Positions 46,118 through 57,965 of a stretch of DNA of 64,000 bases are shown here, one piece after another. Both the position numbers and the translations under genes were made by a program. Positions within the stretch are counted from its first letter, which is position 1; each line of letters opens with the position of its first letter. The stretch comes from Tipula vernalis (Eukaryota > Arthropoda > Insecta > Diptera > Tipulidae): the NCBI GenBank assembly GCA_958295665.1, contig OY282559.1, positions 259,414,245 through 259,478,244 on the forward strand, in the 5' to 3' direction. Below the pieces are notes generated by a model. That model was not told the origin of the DNA and made no database searches. It was given only the letters and a program-made list of their open reading frames with translations.

Positions 46118-46437
46118 ATTCAATTGGCCGAAAGGAGGGGTAATTTGGTATCTCTTAAGCCCCATTCAGCATTCAAAATTAATTTTTTCCTTAAATTATT
46201 GGTAGTTATAGCTTTCAAATTTAATATTAACTCTTACGTTTACTATTGTATGGTTCTATCAAATTAAAAATTCTCCACAAATAACATCTAATTTTCTTTT
46301 TATTAACAACTAAAATGTTTGAAAAAAGGTAAAAAAAAAACTTAAAACTCAACTTTACATTGCAATAAAAAAACTAGAAGTGATCGTTATTGGGGCTTAA
46401 GAGATAACAAATGACCCCTCCTTTCGGCCAATTGAAT
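46118..46437. mobile_element. MITE, about 320 bp, with 46-bp inverted ends
   Basis: 46118-46164 (AATTCAATTGGCCGAAAGG...) and the reverse complement of 46391-46437 agree at all but about three positions. The interior is A+T-rich and non-coding. The outermost bases form AATTCAATTGG on both sides. A target duplication could not be identified because the right edge abuts the (TTTA)n tail of the adjacent LINE. The parent transposon is unknown. Confidence 0.8.
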
Positions 46438-49385
46438 TTTATTTATTTATTTATTTTATGTATTGGGTAGCAAACAGGTAAAAATCCAATTACATGCTGC
46501 CTCACAAATACTGCTTAAGAAAAAAATAATAATAATAACGATAATAACAGTAAAAAAGGAAAAAAGAAACCACAAATTAAAGGAAAATTAAGAAAAAAAT
46601 ATTAATGTTTCGACTAAGGTCTGAAGATGCCTTACAATAACTACATATTGGTACTGCTGCATAGCGCAGCATAACACCTTGCTTTAAACTCCGACAGCGA
46701 TAAGTTGAATAGGTCCAAGTCATTAAAGTAAATAGCATGGTTGGACATAAGTCGGTTTAGACATGATGATACACCAAAATTTGTCCTGAAAGTCGATGGC
46801 TGGAACAACTGCTGATATCGTGTACGGTAAGCCGAGTAATAAAAATTGATTCTCGCTAGCAAGCTAGAGTCTAATAAATTGTTGACTATTTTAAAAAGAA
46901 AGTATTCATCAATTAGAGTTCTTCTATCTTTCAATGAGATCAGACTAGGCTTCTGCCTACGTCTCTCATATGTCATATAACCATTAGAGGGAATAAACTT
47001 AAAACACATAAACCTTGTGAATTTTGTTTGAACGCATTCAATCCTGTAGTTATAATAGTCATAAAATGGATTCCAGACTTGAGATAAGTATTCAAGGTTA
47101 GTTCTAATAAGGCTAGAGTGTAGTAACGAGAGAGTTGAAGGATCCCTGAAATCCTTACCTCTTCTGAGGATATAGCCTAATGTTTTGGAAGAAGTACGAC
47201 CAATTGAATCAATGTCGAAAATTAATTTCTTGTCGAAAACCACCCCCAAATCTCTGAATGTATCCTGTTTATTTCAAGATTCCAAGCCAATGCTATAACT
47301 AAAGTCAAATTTATTAACTTTCTTGGTAAAAGTCATAGTAAAACACTTCTTGATGTTCAGTGGTAATTGATTTACAATAGACCAGTTAAAAACAGCGGTT
47401 AGATCCGCTTGCAAAGCCATAGGGTCATCTTCAGATCATCAGCATACAATAAGTGGCCTGAATTTATAACCTCCGAAATATCATTAATATAAAGGATAAA
47501 CAACCAAGGACCCAAAATAGACCCTTGGGGAACTCCTGAAGTAGGTTCAATACCATTAAATTGGATGCCATTAAATTTTACAAATTAAGTTCTATATTTC
47601 TCAGGTAAGAACGAAACCATTTAAGCAAAATTGGCGGTATATTATATGATTCAAGTTTGCACAACAAAATAGAGTGCGAAACTTTGTCAAAAGCTTTGGA
47701 AAAATCGGTGTACATGCAGTCGAGTTGCCCACCTTCGTCCAAAGTGCTAGCAGCAGTGTTCACAAATTCAGCTAAATTGGTTAAGGTTGAACGCTTCGAA
47801 ACAAAACCATGTTTCTCAAATAATTTTGCTAGGGAGTTTAGAATGGAAATTGGCCTGTAATTTTCTATGCCCGCTAAATCCCCACTTTTGTGTATTGGCA
47901 AGACAAACGATTCTTTCCATTTAGACGGAAAGCAAGACATGTTAATCGACAAATTAAAGAAGAACGTGATCGGGACCACAGCTTTGAGATTTTTTAGAAA
48001 CAAATTAGGCAATTGGTCGGGGTCCGCACTGTGTCCAATGTATGCAATACGGTGAAAAATTCATCTTTAGAAATCATAGACGCCTTACCAACTGCATTAC
48101 AATATGAATAAGTGCTGGAAACATTAGCAACTGGTATATATACCGAACTGAAATGATCCGCAAAAAGCTTGCATATCTCTGATTGAATATTCGATGCTCT
48201 AGATTTAAGAAACATTGAACTGGAATACTCAGACTTAGTACTAAGTGATCTATAATTCCAAAAAGCTTTCGGATTATTATTTATGTTTGTTTCAACAAGG
48301 GATATATACAAGTTTCTACTTAGACAGATTTTGATAGTCTAGTTTATGGAAATTAATTCGCGAGAAAGAAGTGGAAGGTCGCTTTTGTAAAACAGATATA
48401 TTAACCCCGAGGCTATGATTGGAGGATGATAATTATCAACTCTAGTTAACAAGTAATCATATATTCTGATATTCAAATCATGCGCATCAATATTTGAAAG
48501 AACTATATCCAAAATTCGATTCTGAACATTTTTCACATGGTTCCATTGTTCGATGCAAATATATTGAAGGGATTATTTGTATTCCACTCTATTGATGGTA
48601 GATTAAAATCTCCAAGTAGAATAAACTTGGTACCTGTATTAGATGTATTAACCACATATGACAAATGGTCAAGGAATATCTTATAATCACGAAAAGAAAT
48701 ACCTATATTAAAATAAACAACACAAACAATCAATGAAGAACCAGCTCCAATGCTCACTTTGACCCACACATCATCTATAACATGGCAGTTGTTCAAACCA
48801 GCCAGTCTAACATGTTCTAAATCTTTATGCATAGCAATAAGGGAGTCACCTCCGTCTCGTTTCTCATGACAAATAAAGTTACGATCCTTTCTAAATACAT
48901 GGTATCTTTCGTCGAAAACTTCCGCGGAATTGATTGCCTCATTCAGCCATGTCTCAGTCAGACAGATAACATCAAAGCTGCCAGCTCGCACAGCAGTACA
49001 GAACGATTTAAGCTTAGTCTTCAGACCCCTGGTATTTTGGTAATAAAACTCCATAATGAACATGCGAAAAAAAGGAAAAAATATTGAAAATATAAAAATA
49101 TACTAATAATAATAAAGAAGACTTAAAGATTATTGTAGTTTCAATAAATCTGCATGAGATGATATCTTAGCTGGGATGTCTGAATCAGATTTTTTGCAAT
49201 AAATGTTTTAGATTCGAAGAATAACAATAACGCTCAAGTTGATCCACACGATTATTCACCACCGATAGTTCTCTTCTCCGCAAAGTGCTTTGTTTAGACA
49301 ATAGCTGCATTTCTTGACGCATAGTGATCCGGATCAGATCAAAATTTGCATGTGAAGCAACAACAACATTTGATCCAACATTCAT
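46438..49385 (-). mobile_element. LINE (Jockey/CR1-like group) on the minus strand, decayed
   Basis: Element 3' end at about 46438-46460 is a TAAA-type simple-repeat tail on the minus strand. It is followed upstream by a 3' UTR (46460-46640), ORF2 (49063-46641) and a possible ORF1 tail (49385-49185, coiled-coil-like RRRELSVVNNRVDQLERY). The 5' end is not defined. Its tail was placed exactly at the border of a MITE. Confidence 0.72.
46641..49063 (-). pseudogene. LINE ORF2: APE endonuclease plus RT, several breaks
   Basis: 49063-48533 gives the endonuclease (FYYQNTRGLKTKLKSF, DVICLTETWLNEAI, FILLGDFNLPSIEW). 48311-47994 is the linker (NNNPKAFWNYRSL). 48012-47578 is RT (SKWKESFVLPIHKSGD, NYRPISILNSLAKLFEK, CMYTDFSKAFDKVSH) with a short internal deletion after LFEK. 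In shifted frames come [20 protein letters not shown] and LLYADDLKM (about 47550-47420), which keep the catalytic YADD. 47249-46641 is the C-terminal region (GYILRRGKDF, SQVWNPFYDYY). No RNase H. At least three frame breaks make it inactive. Confidence 0.8.
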
Positions 49386-52300
49386 TTTGGATCACAAATG
49401 GTGATCTAAAAATAGTTGAACAATATTTTGTAAAGCGATAAAAAATATAATGAATACAGTACGAGTATGAAGAGGCAGATTCAAAACGAAACGAGACAAA
49501 AAAATTGAATTTTGGTGTTTGTTTGTTTCACGCATTTTTGTGTTGTTTCATGAGACATGATCTGATCTGGATCAGATCAAACGTCAAGAAATTCGGCTAA
49601 TATTTCATTCACTAAGTTGCAATTCGACACTTGAGACCGTAGAAGCATGATATTTTGTCCGTTAGTAGTTAGTTAGTAGTTACTTTTTTTTCAATTCAAT
49701 AACATTGACTATTTTCTCGCCGATTGAAGACAACGAGTTTGGGAATGTTGTATAATTAGATTAAAATTTTAACACTTATGCCGTGCCGCCTCTCTTAACA
49801 AGCGAGTATCTTTTAACTTAGAATGAGCCATAAACTGGTGTTTTCTAAGTTCGATGTATGCAGATTTCTGCACACTTATCTCCCGCATAAAATTTAGAAA
49901 TGGAGTTAACATGCAAAATTCGTGCAAGTTGCTCTATTTCTAATTTTTCTCTATATTAGTAGGCTACATTATATAAAACAAAACCAATCTAGTACAATTA
50001 TTATACGATTTATTTTTTTCAATCAATTTGTTTAATTCGACTACATAAGGCATCATTCCTATAAACAAATTGTATCTTAAAACTTGTATCAAATAAATGT
50101 CAAAAATAAAGAACTGCACGCAACACATATGATTGAATGCTGATCTGCAGGCATTGCTGCAAGCATAAATCCTGCCGATCTATAGTCTGCATTAAACAAA
50201 GGTGAAGAAAGAAACGCGTGTTTTAAATTTAAATCGATAAGAATTCATAATATGTATTAAAAAATTTACATCGAATATATTTAAACGCAACCCAATCGCA
50301 GATCATGTTTAATATTGTTAATGATCATTTCAAAAATATTAAATTTCTTGTCATCATGAAACACGCGGGTTATCGAAAGGTCGAATACTCTTAAAAATTG
50401 TTAAATTATGTGAATACAGTTTGCAAAAGATGTCGCCAAAGGCAAATAAGGTTAAAAACCGCGGTTTAAGCAGAAATATTTAATGTTAAAAATAATTTCG
50501 TTTTGTGTAATGTACCCTGGAGTAAGATAGTCTTCTCATAGAGTGAAAAAGTATAATACGAAATGAAAAAAGATGATTTCAAAAAATTAATACAAAAACA
50601 AAAAAATAATTATGAAAAATGGAAATAAATATGTTTAACGGTAAAATTCTTGTATCTTATTTATAGAATTAGGTCGATACGATTTGTTATTCATTGTATT
50701 AAAGTTGTACAGTCATCTTTTAATAATATTGTTCAGTGTGGTTTTCTAATTAAAATAATGTCGATCATAAATTTAAATCTGTTAATAAAACTTAACAGTT
50801 GATCATAATATTTACAAAACACATGTTATTCTGTGCTATAATACCCTGACCGTTATGCATTTACAATAATATAATTATTCAATGCATTTAAATGCATTAC
50901 ACCGGTAAATGATAATCTTCTCTCGCCCACTAATCCACTATACTCGTACAACAAAAAAAAATTCAAAAATTGCATTGGAATGCAAAATTGGGTTTAAGTG
51001 ATTAAACGAACTTTAAGCCGCAAGTAAATATAGATAAAAACCAGTTTAATTTTTTTTTTATAGATTAAATCAAAATAAAAAGTTACTTTCTTAAGTAATA
51101 ATTATTATTTGTGCTTAATGATCAATAAGTATGTAATTGATTTAAAAATGCTTGGAATCCCATTAGCAAAATAATATTAATGGGCTTTTGAATCATACAT
51201 GATGAAATTTTACAAATGCCAAATATTTTGTATTTATTGATTGCTTGCCCAAACATGAATACGGTTTCCATTAAGTGATTTTGACTCGGCTTGATTAATT
51301 TGCGGTAGAATGTGATAATTGGTGGTGCAATTTGTTAAAAGGTATCTGTGTGTACATTATTGGACATTTTATAAGCATTTAAATGATTATTTAAGTGATA
51401 AGGGAATTAATGTTTATGCCATCCATTTTAAATGTTTTCGGTATTTTAGTAAGGATTAGCCAAAAATATTGCAAATTGATAAAAGTTTATGGTTGAATAA
51501 TTTAGGCGCGGCTGAGCTAATAAAATACCATAATTTTGTAGAAAGCTCGGGAAAAGAATTTAAACTAAATTCGAAAGTTTATTCAGGTATGATTGGTTTT
51601 TATTCAAAATTTATTTTCCCATTTTGCAGAGTTTCACACGAGCCTGAAAATTTCGGTTTCCGAGTTAGTTGTTACCCAACAAAAATGGAACTAGTACTTT
51701 AGAATTTATAGTTAGGTGAATAAAGGATAAAATATAATGACTGGTTGTTTGGCATAAACTTTAAATTTGGAAGGTAAACACAAACGAAATTTTCGCTGGT
51801 ACATACGTACTTACACAAACAAATCAACTTAAGAGAGAACCAGCCAAAGGGAAGGAAATGTCAAAAATCCAAATTGCCCTTTGTGCAAATCTTCTTGTGG
51901 GAGCTCATTGCACATTTTAAGCATAAATTCAAAATTATTTATTTATGTTCATGTAGGTAAATTGAAAACCGAATTAATTATTAAAGACTTTATAAATTGT
52001 AACATCAAATTATTTATTTTCAAATTTATTTATTTTCGTTTTTTTTCTTACGCCACAAGATCTGTGTCTTTTATTATTTATGTTTATGTCCTTTAAGAAT
52101 TTAAGGCTTTTTAATAATTGAAATAACTTTCGGAGTTCCTCTAATTCCATCGCCAGTTCAAAATTCTACACAAATTTTTAAAAATATTAATACGAGCTAC
52201 CGTCGCCATCAAAGCATTTGACAAGTTGTGTTACAGTTTCCCTAGCCAATCTGTCAAATTTTCCGTAAGAAAAAACTTTCGTTAAATTCTGTTAAATGTC

Positions 52301-52911
52301 TTAAATGTTCGCTTGTTGGCTCTTTAGTTATTTTCAGTTTTTATTTACTTTTCCGTATACGTACGAACATACGGTTCAAAATTGAAATATTTTGTGAACT
52401 CACAGTCAAATTTAAATTTAATGCGTGCACGGTTGGTAAACATAACATTGGCCATAATTAGGCTTAGAATTTTTAGGTTCTAAAAAATCAAAAATAAGTT
52501 CCTAAAACAAGTATTTTGAAAAGAAAACCAAAACTAGACCTTATATTAAGACGATTTTAATTCACTCATTAACAAAAAAGTATCAAGTTTTTGGCTATAA
52601 AGTTAGATAAACTAGCTCTCCTGGGCTACAAAGTGCTGGATTCACGCTACTAAAGGATGTTTTAAACTAAGAAAAACTAAATTACGCTCATATTTCTGCT
52701 CAAATCAAATTGTAATTCAAAGTCAATTTTTAATTTAAGTTGCCATCAAGATTTTATTCAATCACAGTTTAGAATTCATAATAATTATAAATAATTTTAT
52801 TGTTTTATTGTAATCAGGTTTCATATTGCAATTTTTACTAATTGCGAATATCAAACTTAAACTTCTCGAATCATTTTAAAATGAAAGCTGAAATTGAACT
52901 TGTTATATCCA
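49386..52911. other. 3.5 kb with no recognisable gene
   Basis: A+T-rich. A small palindromic GATCTGATCTGGATCAGATC lies near 49558. From about 52500 a degenerate pattern of CTCAAATTT-like words appears, similar to 58560-59720. Small ORFs such as 51469-51702 have no support. Confidence 0.4.
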
Positions 52912-53027
52912 TGTGAACATAGCACCCCTGGCAACCCTGATGATAAACATTTTATGTGCATACATCATGTAAACGTATTAGACATTATGAATAAATAAGA
53001 GTATGAAAAAAGACTCGTTTATATTAG
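52912..53027 (+). repeat. Possible short 5' LTR of a mag-like Gypsy element
   Basis: Begins TGTGAACATAGCACC, includes AATAAA near 52990, and ends just before GTGGCGACGAGGATAA (53028), which reads like the TGGCGACGAGGAT primer site common to mag-type Ty3/Gypsy elements. No matching 3' LTR was found after 57150, so boundaries are tentative. Short LTRs are known in the mag group. Confidence 0.4.
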
Positions 53028-53273
53028 TGGCGACGAGGATAAAAATTAAAAATTAAAATTGTAGAAATTAATGAAATAAGCAACAGTCTTAAATAATAAT
53101 AATAAAAAAAAGCAAATTACGTCGACAATTGCGGCTGACAGTGTCAGTGTTTCAAACAAAAAAAAAAACAAGTTTATGTTCACATGTGGTGGGAACATAA
53201 CCTACATTAGTGAAAAATAAATTTATCTGTCGCTACGGATCTGTTGGTACACCATTAAACATTTCCATTTACA

Positions 53274-55775
53274 ATGACAGATTATACAATTTTTGAGAAA
53301 TACGAAAAGAAAACATTGTGGTCGCATTGGGTCGCGCGTTTTGAGGGAGCAATGCAAATCCTGGCTACACCAGATGAGAAAAAAGTGCCTCTACTACTCC
53401 ATTACATGGGTCAAGAAGCATTTGATGTTCTTTGTGACAAAATTGCACCGGATAAACCAAAGAACAAAACTTACAAAGAAATCGTCGACATGCTTACAAA
53501 AGTGTACGATCCAGCTCCACTGGAGATCATGGAGAATTACCGATTCCATCTAAGGAAACAAGCTAACGATTAATCGGTTGAGGAATACTATATAGCCTTA
53601 CGAAAACTGGCAATCAACTGTAAATTCGGGGTTTATCTAACTACAGCTTTACGTAATCAAATCGTATTTGGACTACGCAGCGCCCGAATCCAAAGCCACT
53701 TGTTGGAAACCGCGGACCTTACACTTGACAACGCTTTAACTATAGCTAAAGCAATGAAATTGTCTGAAAAGGGGGGCGCAGAAATTCAACAGCAGAAGGA
53801 ATCAATGCAGTCATTCAACTTTATTGCACAAAAAAGTGTAAGAAAGTCGAAAGTGGAACCATCGAAAAGTAACAACATGGTAGCGGAATCAAAGATGACA
53901 TACAGCACAACCTCAAAAAGCTTTTGTTATCGCTGCGGTAGTAAAGATCACCAAGCCAAGACGTGTTCACACCGAAATACAGTTTGTACATTTTGCAACA
54001 TCAAGGGACATCTTTAATCTGTGTGTTTCAAAGCGAGGAAAGATAGCCAGAGTACAAATTACATCGAGGATGACACAACGGATTGTACTGAATATATTTT
54101 TACTATTTCCGAATTTTCTAACCCAAGCAAATTTTCAAAATTTTTTGTTAGCCTAAAAGTAAATGATATCGTTTTGGGTTTCGAGGTCGACAGTGGGTCT
54201 CCAGTAACGATTGTTAACAACAATTACAGGACGAGGTACTTCCCGGATGAACAGTTGCAATCAACAAACACAAAACTCGTGAGTTACTGTGGTACGGAGA
54301 TCACAGTGTTTGGTTACATTGTCGTGTGTGTCAATTCTGGTGTTGAGTGTCGCGATCTAAGACTTTACGTAGTCGAATCAAATCGTAAACCACTACTTGG
54401 CCGTGAATGGTTACACAACATAAAACTCGACTGGAACACAATAATAAACGGAAAGGGGGAATAAGTGTCTTTAATCAAATCAGTGGACATAAATACAAAA
54501 TTGCAACAGCTCAAAGACAAATATATATCGGTATTCGGAGATTCCATGAGTAAAATTAAAAACCTACAAGCGCGTATCCGTTTAAAAGAGAGCTCACAAC
54601 CTATTTTCATAAAGGCAAGGAAAATACCATTTGCTTTACGAGACGCGGTGGAACAAGAACTCGAGGATTTGGAACAAAACGGCATCTTACAAAAAGTCGA
54701 TTCATCCAGACGGGCTACACCCATTGTTCCTGTCAAAAAGAAGGGTGATAAAGTCCGCCTATGTGAGGACTATAAAATTACGGTGAATCCTCGTATACTA
54801 GTCGAAGAACATCCACTTCCTACGATTGAAGATCTCTTTGCGTCGATGGCGAGAGGTGACAAATTTTCAAAAATTGATCTACATAAAGGATACTTGCAAA
54901 TGGAAGTACATCCAGATGATCAAGAAATATTGACGTTAAGTACGCATCGCGGCTTGTTTCAGCCAACGAGACTTATGTATGGTATTGCATCTGGACCAGC
55001 AAAATGGCAGCGAGAAATTGAGCAAATTCTGAAGGACATCGATGGAGTATCAGTGTTCTTGGATGACATCAAAATTACAGCGCCTAATGACGAATCTCAT
55101 ATGCAACGACTTGAGCAAGTATTAGCGCGGTTGAACAAGTACAACATGAGAGTAAATTTCAATAAATGCGAGTTCATGGCACCTGAAATCGAATATTGTG
55201 GTTATAAAATCGATCGGCATGGTATTCACAAAATTCAAAGCAAGATCGAGGCAATTACACAGATGGCGGAACCAAAAAATAAGGATGAGGTTCGTGCATT
55301 CCTTGGACTGATAAATTACTACGGACGATTTTTCAAAAATCTCAGCACGGTTATTTACTCTCTGAATAATCTGCTGAAAGATAAAGTCAAATTTGTTTGG
55401 GACGAGGAATGCAAAACAACATTTCACAACCTGAAAATGCTAATCCAACAGGAGATACACTTAGTACACTACGATCCAAAAATGCCGTTAGTATTGGCTA
55501 CTGACGCCAGTCCAGTTGGTGTGGAGGCGGTACTGAGTCACGTTTATCCGGATGGGAGTGAAAGGCCTATTCAATTTGCATCGCAAACCCTATCTGATAT
55601 ACAGCAACGATACCCACAGATTGACCGTGAGGCATACGCCATCATGTACGGCGTTCGGAAATTCTATCAGTACGTTTACGCTCGTAAATTTATTTTGATT
55701 ACTGATAATAAGCCTCTAATGCAAATTCTTTCACCGGACAAGGGACTTCCGACATTATCAGCTACACGAATGTAG
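53274..55775 (+). pseudogene. Ty3/Gypsy (mag-like) Gag, protease, RT and RNase H, broken by in-frame stops
   Basis: One frame runs 2.5 kb with stops at 53571, 54016, 54462 and 55773 and no frameshift between them. Order: Gag capsid (WVARFEGAMQILATPDEKK); zinc knuckles CYRCGSKDHQAKTC and CTFCNIKGHL; protease FEVDSGSPVTIV; RT with FSKIDLHKGYLQMEV and the catalytic VFLDDIKI; RNase H LATDASPVGVEAVLSHV and IDREAYAIMYGVRKF. Two stops fall at domain borders (knuckles/protease and protease/RT), one inside capsid and one after RNase H. This is probably point-mutation decay. The motif set and order are canonical for the family. Confidence 0.85.
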
Positions 55776-57150
55776 CACTACGCAATATTTCTGCAGGCAT
55801 TCGAATTCGAAATACGATATCGCAAATCATCGGATCATTCAAACGCGGATGCCCTGTCACGATTGCCGCGTGCCGAAACAAATACAAGTATCGAACTTAT
55901 CGACCTGATCGAAATCAACATCAATCGAAACGTTACCGGTGACTGTCGATCGACTACGAGAGGCTACGACCAATGATGATACAGTGAAATATTTGATCGA
56001 GGGACTACAGACAGGAAAGATAGTCAAGCCTGATCAAAGGTTCAATATCGAACAAACGGAGTTTACACTTCAGAGTGGATGCCTTCTACGTGGACTCCGA
56101 GTTTACATTCCAGAAAATTTACGACAGCAAGTGTTGCAAGAACTGCATACAGCACATTTTGGGATTACGCGGAAGAAGTCATTGACCAGGAGTTTCTGCT
56201 GGTGGCCAAAACTGGATAACGACATTGAAAATTGGTCGAAAAACTGCTTACAATGTCAAAAAACAAGATCGAATCCAAAGAAAGTTCCGACACACGTATG
56301 GGAAGCAGCGAAATATCCATTTGAAAGGGTACATATTGACTTTGCCGGGCCATTCATGGGTAAATATTTTTTTATTCTGGTCGACGCCTACAGCAAATGG
56401 CCAGAAATACATATTATTCCAAACATTACAACGGAGATTACAATTAATATATGCCAGGAGATATTTGCGAAATTCAGAATTCCGGAAATGTTTGTGAGTG
56501 ATAACGGAACTCAGCACGCAACATTTCATGAAAGTGAATGGAATCCAACACAGGTTGAGTGCTCCGTATCATCCAGCAACGAATGGCTAGGCGGAAAGGC
56601 ACATACAAACATTCAAGAATAAATTGAAAGCCATAAATTGTGACCGGGAGGACATAAGTAAGAGATTGTGCAAGATCTTACTAAATTACCGTCGTACACC
56701 CCATGCTACAACTGGCGTTTCACCATCTTAACGAATGTTCAACCGACAAATCCGTTCGCGTCTTGACATAATGTTGCCAAAAGACGGGGAAAAACAAAAT
56801 AGATGCAAAGAAGTCCAAGCTAACATCAGAAAATTAAACGCTATTGATCGTGTCTCTGTTCGTAACTACTTTGGCGACGGAAAGTACAAATTCGGAACAA
56901 TCGTACAAGTGCTGGGTTCACTTCACTATCTGGTAAAATTGGACGATGGACGTACTTGGAAGCGATACATTGACCAAATACATCGAATTGGATCAGAAAT
57001 TCAACAACCTACAGCTGATACGATTCCATACCACTATGATGGAAGGGAAGATCGAGACCTCGTTCCAGTGGTGAGCACTGAAATTACAAGTCAACAAACT
57101 CCAACACGGGAAGTTACAATTCAGCCTACATCGGAGCCAAAACAGATGAG
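55776..57150 (+). pseudogene. Ty3/Gypsy integrase region, frameshifted and 3'-truncated
   Basis: After the stop at 55773 the RNase H tail continues (SDHSNADALSRLPR). 55939-56622 carries the HHCC finger (ELHTAHFGITRKKS, CLQCQKTRS) and the integrase core with HIDFAGPF and VSDNGTQ. A small deletion and shift follow DNGTQ, and the Glu region is readable only in another frame (NGLAERHIQTFK-like, about 56570-56610). 56735-57150 gives the C-terminal chromodomain-less tail (KYKFGTIVQVLGSLHYLVKLDDGR). Coding similarity ends near 57150 without a 3' LTR. Confidence 0.8.
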
Positions 57151-57539
57151 TTTAGAATTCAAGCTACTTTTTTCTCTTGGTTCTCTTAATGAATTTCCTC
57201 TCTGTCGAATGCAGTTGGCCAATTTAGATTAGGTTTATGTTTAAAATTCCATTTAACATTTTGTTCAACTTTGAAAACTGCTTGGAACTAAATTTCTGAC
57301 TAAAAATCCTAATTTTTTCGAACCCATTTTGATTTTAAACTAACAATAAATTGTCCGATTTCTGTGCGAAATAATTTTTTTGTGATAAATTTGACATTAG
57401 TGAAATAAATTTCTCTTCCATATTTGAAATAAGTTCATTTGCTGTCCGAATACTGAAATAATTTTGACATAATAAAATTGAAATTTGGAAATACAACTAA
57501 TGACAAATTGTACGTAGAGAGTTATTTAAAAGTGTGTGT

Positions 57540-57965
57540 AAAAATGATAATATGGTATTATTTCTATTCATTTTGGGTTACGTGTGTTTAATGAGAAGAA
57601 CACGGAACTTTGCGCGATCTCCTAAACTCCCAGGTATGATACATTTAAACTTATAGGTTAGTATATGTTAGGTATTGCTCATTTTTTGCAGCGACCAATA
57701 ATGTGCACAATTCCCTCAACAAACAGTATTGTTAATTCAGTTCTTAGTTATAATGATTCTGTGATGAGAATGCATTTAGGCATATCGTCTAACACTTTCG
57801 TCGCTATTAGCAAATTCTTGCCCAATAAAAACCATGGTTGGGGACCGGAAATGCAACTAATGATATTTTTGCTGTGGCTGGCAAGTGGGACTTGTTATAG
57901 AATTGTAGGTGCAGCAATGATCATCGACAGTTTGTGAAATTGTTCACAAAATGTTGGACACTAGA
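57540..57965 (+). pseudogene. PIF/Harbinger transposase, N-terminal fragment with an intron
   Basis: A first short exon (CLMRRTRNFARSPKLP, to about 57631) is followed by GTATGA and an acceptor TTTTTTGCAG (about 57690). The second exon reads MCTIPSTNSIVNSVL, MHLGISSNTFVAISKFLPNKNHGWGPEMQLMIFLLWLASGTCYRIVG, the N-terminal HTH region of Harbinger transposases. It breaks at about 57935 before the catalytic domain. The fragment at 28245 starts at about the point where this one stops. Confidence 0.68.

Noticed and set aside
51469..51702. 77-codon plus-strand ORF as a possible host gene
   Set aside because: No domain, no splice context and no repeat of the pattern elsewhere; cannot be distinguished from chance.
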